DNA of 64,000 nucleotides from an uncultured Alphaproteobacteria bacterium (GTDB lineage: Bacteria; Pseudomonadota; Alphaproteobacteria; Rhodobacterales; Rhodobacteraceae), in assembly GCA_902556405.1 (NCBI GenBank), contig CACDWF010000003.1:89198-153197 (forward strand). Direction: 5' to 3'. The position numbers were made by a program, and so were the translations under genes. A model generated the notes under the pieces. That model did not search any database, was not told where the DNA came from, and saw only the letters and a list, made by a program, of their open reading frames with translations. Shown here in pieces: positions 36,312-43,686 of the stretch (its first letter is position 1; each line of letters opens with the position of its first letter).

Positions 36312-36560
36312 ATGAAAAGCCAGCAAAAGTACTCACTTGTCATCAACACATCGGGATTGAGGTGCCCGCTACCTTTATTAAAGGTTCAAAAAACAATTAA
36401 ATCACTCAGAAGGGGTAATGAGGCTCTTATTATCGCTGATGATCCTATGGCGGAAATAGATTTAAAGCATTTCTGTTTAAACAACGAGTACATACTAACA
36501 GAAGTGAAAAATGAGCAAGATGGTGGAAGGCGATTCTTTTCGTTAAAAAAGGATCAATAA
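36312..36560 (+). CDS. TusA-family sulfur carrier
   Basis: An 82-aa member of the TusA/SirA family, which carries persulfide on a conserved cysteine. The signature LRCPLPLLKVQKTIKSL contains the CPxP cysteine near residue 16. The start at 36312 (MKSQQKYSLVINTSG) fits family length; an upstream extension in the frame would run into the fdhD start region. Divergent from fdhD with about 60 bp between. A role supplying sulfur to molybdenum cofactor or tRNA thiolation is plausible. Confidence 0.88.
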   Translation: MKSQQKYSLVINTSGLRCPLPLLKVQKTIKSLRRGNEALIIADDPMAEIDLKHFCLNNEYILTEVKNEQDGGRRFFSLKKDQ

Positions 36561-36617
36561 ATATGCTAAACAATATAGATAAGGAGTTTGTTGATAACAT
36601 AAAAAGAAAGGTTTTAC

Positions 36618-37607
36618 GTGTTTAGATTTTTCACAACGAGAAAATGGGCTTTGTGGGCTTGGTTAGGGTCTGCATTGATTTTATCATCCCTTTGGATTCA
36701 AGTAGAAATTGATGTTAAAATCAACGAATGGTTTGGCGAATTCTATGATATGATTCAAAAAGCCCTGGCGACACCCAATGCTGTTACTTTAGAAGAGTAT
36801 TGGGCAAGTTTGTTTAGTTTTATATACCTTGCGGGTATATACGTAGCTATAGCAGTTGCAGTTAGTTTTTTTACTGCGCACTTTTTGTTTAGGTGGCGTA
36901 CTGCAATGGTAGAATGGTACCATTCAGTGTATGATCAAGCACGTTCTATTGAAGGTGCTGCTCAACGTGTACAAGAAGATACTATTAAGTTTTCAAGAAT
37001 TATGGAAGGACTTGGTACTAGTTTCATTGAGAGTATAATGGTACTTGTTCAGTTTATTCCCATCTTATTTGGGTTGTCAGTTGGTATTCCAATTTTCTTT
37101 TTTGGAGATTGGCAATATGGATTGATTACAGGTGCGATCGTGTGGTCAGTAGGGGGTACTTTATTCCTGATTGGTTTAGGTTGGTTACTCAGCCTAGTTG
37201 GAGTTGAATATGACTTGCAAAAGAAAGAAGCTGCATATAGGAAAATATTAGTTATTGCAGAAGATGACGAAACTGTAAGACCAAAAACAATAGAAGAGCT
37301 GTTTAATGGTGTAAGAGGCATTCATTTTAAATCATATTTGCGTTATCTATACTTTAATGTAGGTAGAATTGCATACTTACAAGCAAACGTATTGAGTGCA
37401 TACGTGTTCCTCGCACCAGCAATTGTAGCTGGAGTTGTTACGCTAGGGGTAATGCAACAAATAATTAGAGCATTTGGTAGAGTGGAAGGTTCAATGCAAT
37501 ACTTACTCAAAGCTTGGCCAACTATTATAGAACTATTGAGTGTGTATAAGCGACTTAGAGAGTTTGAAGGTCAAATTAATGCGACCAAACCAGTTATCTC
37601 TAATTAA
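36618..37607 (+). CDS. SbmA/BacA-family peptide transporter (short form)
   Basis: Inner-membrane proton-driven importer of peptides related to SbmA of E. coli and BacA of Sinorhizobium. 329 aa with about six hydrophobic segments. Family landmarks: FRWRTAMVEWYHSVYDQ, IEGAAQRVQEDTIKFSR, KEAAYRKILVIAEDD, LRYLYFNVGRIAYLQ and VYKRLREFE. Compared with SbmA (about 406 aa), the first roughly 70 residues, including the first helix, are missing. GTG start with AAAGAAAGG upstream. Single-gene unit closed by a strong terminator. Confidence 0.88.
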   Translation: MFRFFTTRKWALWAWLGSALILSSLWIQVEIDVKINEWFGEFYDMIQKALATPNAVTLEEYWASLFSFIYLAGIYVAIAVAVSFFTAHFLFRWRTAMVEWYHSVYDQARSIEGAAQRVQEDTIKFSRIMEGLGTSFIESIMVLVQFIPILFGLSVGIPIFFFGDWQYGLITGAIVWSVGGTLFLIGLGWLLSLVGVEYDLQKKEAAYRKILVIAEDDETVRPKTIEELFNGVRGIHFKSYLRYLYFNVGRIAYLQANVLSAYVFLAPAIVAGVVTLGVMQQIIRAFGRVEGSMQYLLKAWPTIIELLSVYKRLREFEGQINATKPVISN

Positions 37608-37652
37608 CCTTTTCAATCTATTAACTTTGTTGGTGTAATGTTTAGATAGATT

Positions 37653-37698
37653 AAAAAAACCGGTTTTGTGTCGCAACTTTCACAAAACCGGTTTTTTT
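37653..37698. terminator. Strong intrinsic terminator, probably bidirectional
   Basis: An 18-bp perfect inverted repeat (AAAAAAACCGGTTTTGTG and its complement at 37681-37698) with a 10-base loop. A-rich and T-rich ends on both sides give a U-run in either direction. It separates the plus-strand SbmA/BacA-type gene from the convergent RcsF-like lipoprotein gene and can serve both. Confidence 0.92.
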
Positions 37699-38093
37699 TA
37701 ATAATGAATGTGGAATGGCTTCTTCTTACAGAGATAGATTTTACCAACCAGTCCCGATGATGTTGAACTTTCTGCCCATCCAATTATAGAAATAGCATTT
37801 CCTCCTGCCAATAAAGCTCTGTTTCTTAGCCCTATAATTGCTTCAGAATAATTAATGTTGGAGGCATACGATAGTTTTATAACCTCAGTACAAGTTTTTT
37901 CGTCTCGTAAAAGTCTGTCTGGATGCAAAGAGACATATTTAATCCCCCTAACCGGTGTTACCCCAGTACCTGCTTGCCCTGTGGCAGATGAAACTACGCT
38001 CTCCTCTATCGATGCTGTGGTTAATCCATAGGGATTAGTTCCCTGACATGCCGTTAAAAATAAATAGAAACCAATTAATACTACAATACGCAT
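37698..38093 (-). CDS. Putative lipoprotein, RcsF/DUF4156-like
   Basis: 131 aa with a lipoprotein signal peptide and lipobox LTAC around residue 16. The C-terminal part, EAIIGLRNRALLAGGNAIS then GKIYLC, resembles the small alpha/beta fold of RcsF and DUF4156 lipoproteins, which typically have LRxxAxxxGAN. RcsF senses envelope stress in enterobacteria, but that pathway is absent in alphaproteobacteria, so only the fold is suggested. The last codon touches the terminator stem. Confidence 0.68.
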   Translation of the reverse strand: MRIVVLIGFYLFLTACQGTNPYGLTTASIEESVVSSATGQAGTGVTPVRGIKYVSLHPDRLLRDEKTCTEVIKLSYASNINYSEAIIGLRNRALLAGGNAISIIGWAESSTSSGLVGKIYLCKKKPFHIHY

Positions 38094-38272
38094 AAGATAC
38101 TCTCCTTCAACTTACCCATAAACTTTTACGACTAAAGAAAAATTTTATTAGTAACTTTTATGACTTCTATCAACTGTTGTAAAATTGTTACAAAATTATA
38201 ACGTTGCACAATAACATCTGTTTACCAGGATGGCCTATTCCAAAAGCTCGCCTCGTTTTTTTAAAAATAAAT
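38094..38272. other. Intergenic region without recognisable features
   Basis: About 180 AT-rich bases between the lipoprotein gene start and the stop of the next minus-strand gene. I see no RNA gene, repeat or clear promoter, although the lipoprotein promoter should lie near its right of the ATG at 38093. Confidence 0.5.
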
Positions 38273-38590
38273 TCAGTGAATTGTATTAGATAATGTATCT
38301 TGGTTCGTTGAAAAGAGATCATCAACCATTTCAAACATTTCACTTTGGTCTTTGAACAACTGTTTTTCTTTGCTAAAGACATTTTCCATTTGTATTGAAA
38401 TGTTTGTTAAGAAAATGCTAGCTTTTTCTAAACATTCTATAAGATCAGAGTCACTCTGGGAATCCATATAATCCAAGACAGCATTAGCCACTCTACTTTT
38501 GAATATTTCAAAGTCTTTGTTGTCGTGATTTGCAAAATCGAAATCGTCAATTTTCCCAATTATCTTTTCAGTATCTTTTTTCATAAACAT
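38273..38590 (-). CDS. Uncharacterised small acidic protein
   Basis: 105 aa (or 103 from the second ATG), acidic, rich in D, E, S and F, mostly predicted helical with no signal or membrane segment. Segment ECLEKASIFLTNISIQMENVF looks amphipathic (only landmarks given). I do not recognise a family. It is divergent from fliL, at the left border of the flagellar locus, so a flagellum-related function is possible but unsupported. Confidence 0.6.
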   Translation of the reverse strand: MFMKKDTEKIIGKIDDFDFANHDNKDFEIFKSRVANAVLDYMDSQSDSDLIECLEKASIFLTNISIQMENVFSKEKQLFKDQSEMFEMVDDLFSTNQDTLSNTIH

Positions 38591-38715
38591 TTACTCACGA
38601 TTGATATAGACAATGATAATAAACGACGAATTTTTTGATAATTTAGGAAATAAACTTTTTTTTAAAGCAGTCGTTATTCCTGTCAGATTATTGAAATAAA
38701 GAGTATCTTTCAGAA

Positions 38716-39354
38716 ATGGTAGACGAGTTAGAAAAAACGGAAACAGAGGCAGATAGAGATACTAAGCCAAAAAAAAGAAAGAAACTTATAATTCCATGGA
38801 AGTCTTTAGCTCTATACATTCTACCAGCATTTATTGTTTTCATTATTTTTATCATGATGCACAATTTGTTGGTGCAACCGCCTCTATCTAGAGAGGAAAT
38901 TGCCGCACTAATAAATAATAAAAATGAAGATGAGAACTCAAATGGTAATTCCGATGACGAAATTGACACAGCTGAGAACACTCAAGAGGCAATACAACAG
39001 GGTTCGGACATCCCATTTATAGGGCCTCAACACTTTTATCATTCGTTTACGGGCGCTTTGGCAACAGACTTAAAAAATGGCTCTGGCATACTAACTATCG
39101 AAATAGCCGTTTCGATATTTATGGGGAAATTGAATGCCGAAACATATTTAGAAAACTTCAAGAAATTTGAGCCAGCCTTAAGGTCGCCTATTTTAGCATT
39201 GATGAGAACGAAAACAAAGGAACAACTTGAAACAAACAAAGGTAAAGAAACATTACAATTAGAGATTCTTAAAACAATCAATGACGAATTAGTTAGGCTC
39301 GGGGCAAAACCTGAAATTGAAGCTGTCCAACTAACACAACTATTATTGATTTAA
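38716..39354 (+). CDS. fliL: Flagellar basal body-associated protein FliL
   Basis: Inner-membrane protein surrounding the stator and supporting motor torque. 212 aa: charged cytoplasmic N-terminus, one membrane helix (about residues 30-50, LALYILPAFIVFIIFIMMH), an acidic linker (65-90) and the FliL domain with GSGILTIEIAVSIFMG, FEPALRSPILALM and LEILKTINDELVRLG. The linker and helix arrangement is typical of alphaproteobacterial FliL. Unlike usual fliL-fliM operons, it is followed by a small unknown gene. Confidence 0.9.
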   Translation: MVDELEKTETEADRDTKPKKRKKLIIPWKSLALYILPAFIVFIIFIMMHNLLVQPPLSREEIAALINNKNEDENSNGNSDDEIDTAENTQEAIQQGSDIPFIGPQHFYHSFTGALATDLKNGSGILTIEIAVSIFMGKLNAETYLENFKKFEPALRSPILALMRTKTKEQLETNKGKETLQLEILKTINDELVRLGAKPEIEAVQLTQLLLI

Positions 39355-39366
39355 GGAAATTTGCCA

Positions 39367-39606
39367 ATGGAATTGAAGGAAACAAAGCATTTATCTACTT
39401 CGGCAGAAATGGATCTAGTAACTCCGTTAGAAAAAAACAATTCCCAAAGTCAAGGAATATATAATTTATTGTTTTCTCCCGAGGAGGGAGAACCAGATGC
39501 GACTGTCGTAGATAAAAATTATGATAACAATCACCAAAAACCTAAATTTGGCAACGTTTCTACACTGGATTGGCTAAAGACCTGGCGATCGACACAAATA
39601 AGTTAG
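39367..39606 (+). CDS. Uncharacterised small protein downstream of fliL
   Basis: 79 aa, hydrophilic, probably disordered apart from the C-terminal STLDWLKTWR. No family recognised; it is not the N-terminus of FliM. The ATG at 39367 is preferred to an in-frame TTG six bases upstream because AAGGA at 39354-39358 is spaced for it. It follows the fliL stop by 12 bp, so cotranscription is likely. Its end overlaps by 4 bp the convergent small gene. Confidence 0.6.
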   Translation: MELKETKHLSTSAEMDLVTPLEKNNSQSQGIYNLLFSPEEGEPDATVVDKNYDNNHQKPKFGNVSTLDWLKTWRSTQIS

Positions 39607-39794
39607 GCGTCTTCTTCGGATCCTGGAAAGTAACCCTTTCCCTGTATTGCCTTTGCACCCATTTTTTCCTCTATGTCTGGGTTACTGCTTACAAAATCTG
39701 ACAATTTTTCATTAATTATTTTTTCAGCATCTTCTAGGCTTTCAGCCTCTACTTCTGCAATACCATCAATCACCCAATGAACTTTAACTTTCAT
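39603..39794 (-). CDS. Uncharacterised 63-aa protein
   Basis: A small acidic protein, MKVKVHWVIDGIAEVEAES, then a helix DAEKIINEKLSDFV. The beta-strand then helix pattern with ALEDA-like ExxEDAEKII resembles small DpnD/PcfM-like proteins, but the similarity is too short to name a family. Its start overlaps the end of the Sel1-repeat gene by 11 bp, so the two are translationally coupled. Confidence 0.6.
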   Translation of the reverse strand: MKVKVHWVIDGIAEVEAESLEDAEKIINEKLSDFVSSNPDIEEKMGAKAIQGKGYFPGSEEDA

Positions 39795-40443
39795 AGCCCT
39801 GTTCCGTAGTTTCTATTTTCTTATCATTGTTTATTGCTTCTTTTTGTGTAAACTCTTTATACCTCTTTCTAGAAGCATCTTGCATCTTTATAATGGTATC
39901 AGGTTCTAGTTCTTTTTCAACTTTATCCCTTATCTCACCCGAATTCTCGACACCTAAGGCACTGGCAACACTATACCAGATGTAAGCATTTTCAAAATCT
40001 TGTTCATCTAGAACAAGCAGATAAAAATCACCTAATTCCGTTAGTACTGCTCTATCACTATTCTCAAACCGTTCTAACAGGTGCTTAAGCACTTTTTCTC
40101 TAACATCCTTCAATACTTTTTCTGGTACTACGTCTTTAAGATCCTCTGCAAGGTCCTCTGCCTTTTCTATTTTACCGAGGTAGGACAAATATGCCCAAAA
40201 GAGTGCCTCACTGTAATTTTTTGTAATACCTTTACCGGTACTTATCAAAAATGCCAAATTGTACTGGGCATCATACTCATCATTTTTTGCCAACTCTTCA
40301 AAAATAGAGACTGCATCGGAGTATCTCCTCTCCTTTACAAAATCTGTAGCCATTTTGAATAGTCTGTCCGAGTCTGTAACTTGAGCAAAAGTAGTAGAGA
40401 AAAGAAATAATGTTAATAGGCTAAAGAAACCAATGTTTCGCAT
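39784..40443 (-). CDS. Secreted Sel1/TPR-repeat protein
   Basis: 219 aa with a signal peptide (MRNIGFFSLLTLFLFSTTFA) and two helical-repeat stretches: DAVSIFEELAKNDEYDAQYNLAFLI followed by a Sel1-type SEALFWAYLSYL, and later DFENAYIWYSVASALG (landmarks). Sel1-like repeats mediate protein-protein contact in the periplasm. It directly abuts the NHLP-like gene upstream (stop TAA adjacent to its ATG) and overlaps the 63-aa gene downstream. Partner unknown; periplasmic flagellar assembly is a contextual guess. Confidence 0.75.
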   Translation of the reverse strand: MRNIGFFSLLTLFLFSTTFAQVTDSDRLFKMATDFVKERRYSDAVSIFEELAKNDEYDAQYNLAFLISTGKGITKNYSEALFWAYLSYLGKIEKAEDLAEDLKDVVPEKVLKDVREKVLKHLLERFENSDRAVLTELGDFYLLVLDEQDFENAYIWYSVASALGVENSGEIRDKVEKELEPDTIIKMQDASRKRYKEFTQKEAINNDKKIETTEQGYES

Positions 40444-40833
40444 TTAACGTCCTGCCATCATGACTAATTGTAAATAAAAAACTCGCAGTTTAAACTTTGA
40501 GCCTGGTTTTTGCTCGAAAACAACTATTCTCGGTCGATCTGTATTTTGTTTTTGGAACTCTATAGACATATTGTCGGGGAGAAAAACACCGTTGCCTTCT
40601 AGTGTTTTCTGTGGATCTTGCGAGAACTCCCTATGAAAAATTGGGTCTAGCCACACTCTTGCTAATACTTTGCCTAAAATATCAGGCAAAAGGTTTCTAA
40701 CATCTTCTCTCGATTGGAGTTTAAGATTACCGTTTACAAGCTCAAATGGTTTTGTAACATCGTTTACTCCCTTTACAGCAGGAGGAAGGACTTTTTTTAT
40801 CGGAACCAAAGCTTTTGAGTTTTTCTCAGACAT
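40444..40833 (-). CDS. NHLP/nitrile-hydratase-alpha-like small protein
   Basis: 129 aa. The part around residues 55-100 (ARVWLDPIFHREFSQDPQKT, GVFLPDNMSIEF, RPRIVVFEQKP) has the spacing of the nitrile-hydratase-alpha-like leader (NHLP) fold: tryptophan, D.F, DP..L, G..LP. In other genomes this fold occurs in precursor peptides of modified natural products, but here there is no Gly-Gly cleavage site, no cysteine/serine-rich core and no modifying enzyme. Start ATG at 40833 rather than the TTG one codon upstream. Divergent from the orphan rod gene; operon with the Sel1 gene. Confidence 0.6.
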   Translation of the reverse strand: MSEKNSKALVPIKKVLPPAVKGVNDVTKPFELVNGNLKLQSREDVRNLLPDILGKVLARVWLDPIFHREFSQDPQKTLEGNGVFLPDNMSIEFQKQNTDRPRIVVFEQKPGSKFKLRVFYLQLVMMAGR

Positions 40834-40919
40834 CAATACAAATTTTAATTTTATGCTAAATTAAATCAATTTAATAACAATATAAACCCCAAATTATATA
40901 TATATTTAAGAAACGACCA

Positions 40920-40936
40920 TTGGCACGATTTTTGTA
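40920..40936 (+). promoter_or_regulatory. Sigma-54 promoter of the orphan rod gene
   Basis: TTGGCACGATTTTTGTA matches the RpoN consensus TTGGCACG-N4-TTGCA: perfect -24 element, ten bases between the GG and the -12 dinucleotide, and GT instead of GC at -12. The predicted start near 40947 leaves a short leader with the AAGGAAAG ribosome site before ATG 40961. Confidence 0.75.
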
Positions 40937-40960
40937 TTATTTTTTTTGAAAGGAAAGTCA

Positions 40961-41746
40961 ATGTTGCCAGTAGTAAGGTCAGGTTTAAGTGCAGCTTCGC
41001 AAGAAATAGCTGTGATTTCTAACAATATCGCAAATGCTTCATCTTTAGGTTTTAAAAGAAGTAACGCAAGTTTTTCTGACATATATACCGAGATGTCAGA
41101 CGCAAGGAATGCTAATAGGGTCGGAAATGGCGTTAGGCAAGAGGCACCAAGAAGAAATCATTCTCAGGGATCTTTAGTATTAACAGGAAATGCTCTTGAT
41201 CTTGGCATGAATGGTCAGGGGATGTTTATTCTCAATACTATAGAACAGCTTGGTGAACTAGCATTTACGCGAAACGGAGCTATTAATGTTAGAGAAGACG
41301 GTAAACTTGTTAACTCGGATGGAATTGCGTATCTTGATATAGATGCTCAAGAAATAAGTCTACCGTTTATAGAAGTTAATGCAGAAGGCAATGAACAAAG
41401 TCTTTCGGAAGTAAAGGTTACAGCTGAGGGGTTATTACAAGCCACCTACGGAATAGATAAGTATGTAACTGTTGCCCAAATAGGTCTAGCTAGGTTTGCT
41501 GATGAGACCCAATTGAAGTCAAGAGGGGATAACATTTTCACGGCAACCCCAGAGTCAGGCCAATCAACGATTGGCGCAGCAAAAGACTTTGGTTTTGGCA
41601 AAATTAACGCTGGTAGTTTAGAAGCATCAAACACTGACATTACAGCAGAGTTAACTCTTCTACTTAGAGCACAACAAGCGTTTAATGGTTCCGCAAAAAT
41701 GATGCAAGCAGATGCAGATGTTACCAGACGACTGATGGATACATAG
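40961..41746 (+). CDS. Flagellar rod/hook family protein (FlgF/FlgG-like), orphan copy
   Basis: 261 aa, with the N-terminal SGLSAASQEIAVISNNIANA and the C-terminal INAGSLEASNTDITAELTLL/LLRAQQAFNGSAKMMQ that form the helical D0 domain of axial proteins, plus GMNGQGMFILN and FTRNGAINVREDG. Size fits a rod protein such as FlgF. A different FlgF is encoded in the main cluster, so this is an additional or alternative rod/hook component. The ATG at 40961 follows GAAAGGAAAG; the in-frame TTG at 40946 would lie at the transcription start. Convergent with the 136-aa gene. Confidence 0.85.
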   Translation: MLPVVRSGLSAASQEIAVISNNIANASSLGFKRSNASFSDIYTEMSDARNANRVGNGVRQEAPRRNHSQGSLVLTGNALDLGMNGQGMFILNTIEQLGELAFTRNGAINVREDGKLVNSDGIAYLDIDAQEISLPFIEVNAEGNEQSLSEVKVTAEGLLQATYGIDKYVTVAQIGLARFADETQLKSRGDNIFTATPESGQSTIGAAKDFGFGKINAGSLEASNTDITAELTLLLRAQQAFNGSAKMMQADADVTRRLMDT

Positions 41747-41749
41747 GAC

Positions 41750-42160
41750 TCACTTCAGTGGAAGTATCCATGAAATATCATTAATTTTCCTATTTGTTTC
41801 CTTATTTATTAGCAAATCGCCTTTAAGATTGACTCTTAAACTTTGGTCTAAAAGGATAACTAAAGTAGGGGGTCTGACAGATGTCCTTAGTAAAAATTCC
41901 CTTGTTTTAAGAAATGAATCCGAGCCAAGATCAATACTAGCTTTCATATAAGGCCTATTAATCTCTATTTCTAGTGACCCCCCGTGTTTTGGCACCAGGC
42001 TAGTGGAAGGTTTGATTGTTACAGAACAAATACCTCGACCAATATTCATTAGTCCACAAGATAACGTTATTGTTTCTTCGCAGCTAAAGCCTATCATGTT
42101 TAGATCAGCGGTTTGAACAGACATATGAATGGCTTGAAGATCTTGAATTTCGCCAGTCAT
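41750..42160 (-). CDS. Uncharacterised protein in the fliA operon
   Basis: 136 aa, apparently mostly beta structure, no signal peptide and no membrane segment. Contains two cysteines near residues 27 and 35 and a segment GSLEIEINRPYMKASIDLG. I do not recognise a family. It follows fliA by 6 bp as the last gene of the flhA-flhF-flhG-fliA operon; in Pseudomonas and Vibrio, chemotaxis genes occupy this position. Confidence 0.65.
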   Translation of the reverse strand: MTGEIQDLQAIHMSVQTADLNMIGFSCEETITLSCGLMNIGRGICSVTIKPSTSLVPKHGGSLEIEINRPYMKASIDLGSDSFLKTREFLLRTSVRPPTLVILLDQSLRVNLKGDLLINKETNRKINDISWILPLK

Positions 42161-42166
42161 TTTAGC

Positions 42167-42871
42167 CTAGTATGTTTTATTTATGGAAGTTCTCAGAAGA
42201 GCCACGGCAGATTTTTTTATTTGAGAAACTCTTCCAGTAGTTATTTCCATAACTTCAGCTATTTCATAAACATTAAGTTCTTCTACATAATATAGTTGAA
42301 TAACCATTGCTTCCTTAGGAGGCAGGTCCTTTAATGCACGAGAAAGTATATCTTTAAGTTGTGACTTATCCAAGTTTTCTTCCGGAGTGCTTTCTTTGGA
42401 AACAAACCACATTGAATATTCATCATAAACTTCATCAAGAGACTGATGTACATTTGCATTAAATGCTTTTTCCCAATCTCTATATTCATCTAACCCAAGC
42501 CCCATTTTCTCTGCAATTTCTGAAGGTGTGGGCTCTCTCTGGAGGCCAGAAATGAGGGTCTCTATCGCTTTTTTCTGTTTTTGCTGCATTTGAATAGTAG
42601 TTCGGCATAAGTTAGAGCTTTTTCTTAAGTGATCCACAATGGCACCACGGATTCTTAGCACTGCGTAACTAGCAAATGTAGCGCCCTCTTTTGGACTATA
42701 TTTTTGTGCTGCTGTAACCAGTCCGAAATACCCTATTTGCATCAAATCTTCAATTTCAATAGCTGCCCTTACTCTGCCATGCATATGCCACGCTATCTTC
42801 TTAACCAAATTCATGTTGTCGACTATAAGGGCTTCTACGTTTGGTTCTTGTTCAGGATAACTAGCTTTCAT
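42167..42871 (-). CDS. fliA: Flagellar sigma factor FliA (sigma-28)
   Basis: Sigma factor for late flagellar genes such as flagellin, held inactive by FlgM until the hook is complete. 234 aa with region 2 (LVKKIAWHMHGRVR, IEIEDLMQIGYFGLVTAAQKY, FASYAVLRIRGAIVDHLRK), region 3 (PTPSEIAEKMGLGLDEY) and the region 4 helix-turn-helix (LPPKEAMVIQLYYVEELNVYEIAEVM, spelled here only as a landmark from about residue 178). The anti-sigma factor gene flgM is encoded 7 kb away on the opposite strand. Confidence 0.95.
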   Translation of the reverse strand: MKASYPEQEPNVEALIVDNMNLVKKIAWHMHGRVRAAIEIEDLMQIGYFGLVTAAQKYSPKEGATFASYAVLRIRGAIVDHLRKSSNLCRTTIQMQQKQKKAIETLISGLQREPTPSEIAEKMGLGLDEYRDWEKAFNANVHQSLDEVYDEYSMWFVSKESTPEENLDKSQLKDILSRALKDLPPKEAMVIQLYYVEELNVYEIAEVMEITTGRVSQIKKSAVALLRTSINKTY

Positions 42872-42891
42872 TTTTTTTCCAAATTGTGTGA

Positions 42892-43686
42892 TCAGCTCTT
42901 TGAGAAAAAGCGTATACCATTATGCTTATTTTCTCTAGCCTTAATGATATTTTTTGCTACCCTCTGGAAAGATAATTTCTCCAATTCTGCTTCTTTATCA
43001 AGGAGCACAGGAGTTTTTCTTATTATAGCATTTTGGATTTTTTTAGAGCGCGTAATTCCTCCTGCAAAAGTTAGATTTGCATTAAAAAACTTAATCACTG
43101 CATTTTGAAATTTATTAAATATTTGCTGCGCTGCTTCTTCGTTATCAGCCATATTCACTACAACTGAAAAATTTTGAATATTATAATCCAAATTTGCTGA
43201 TTTTATAAAGGTGTATGCATCCATAAAACTAGTGGGTTCACCGACTAGTACAATAACCAGCCTATCAACCGCGGATGCAAAGGTCATAGATTGGTCTGAT
43301 GCACCCGCAGGTATATCCACAACCAAAGTATCTGCGTATTTTTCTATTGGGTTTATAGAATTAATAAGTTGAAACATCGAATTTTTTTCGACATTTAAAA
43401 TATCAATCAATCCACTACCTCCAGAGATAAATTTTATCCCATTAGGCCCAGTTTCAATCACATCTTCAACTGGAAGACCATTCTTTAACATATCTCTGAT
43501 GTTTCTCTTTGGGTTTATTCCTAACATTATATGTGCATTTGCCAATCCGAAGTCGGCATCCATCAAAGAAACCTTGGAACCCATTTTTGATAATGCTAGA
43601 GCTAAGTTTACCGCAATAGTAGTTTTACCAACACCACCCTTTCCACTAGCTATCGCTATTGAATTACTCATCGCTAAATCCATCAT
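42892..43686 (-). CDS. flhG: Flagellar number regulator FlhG (MinD-like ATPase)
   Basis: MinD/ParA-type ATPase of 264 aa that limits the number of polar flagella, acting with FlhF (called FleN in Pseudomonas). It has the deviant Walker A ASGKGGVGKTTIAVNLA, MDADFGLANAHIMLG, and LVVDIPAGASDQSM. The start overlaps the flhF end by 23 bp. In Pseudomonas and Vibrio this protein also restrains the sigma-54 activator FleQ/FlrA, and sigma-54 promoters are present in this locus. Confidence 0.93.
   Translation of the reverse strand: MMDLAMSNSIAIASGKGGVGKTTIAVNLALALSKMGSKVSLMDADFGLANAHIMLGINPKRNIRDMLKNGLPVEDVIETGPNGIKFISGGSGLIDILNVEKNSMFQLINSINPIEKYADTLVVDIPAGASDQSMTFASAVDRLVIVLVGEPTSFMDAYTFIKSANLDYNIQNFSVVVNMADNEEAAQQIFNKFQNAVIKFFNANLTFAGGITRSKKIQNAIIRKTPVLLDKEAELEKLSFQRVAKNIIKARENKHNGIRFFSKS

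Noticed and set aside
40444..40833. A natural-product (RiPP) biosynthesis cluster around the NHLP-like gene
   Set aside because: No cyclodehydratase, radical-SAM, lanthionine or exporter/protease gene is nearby and there is no core peptide after a cleavage motif.
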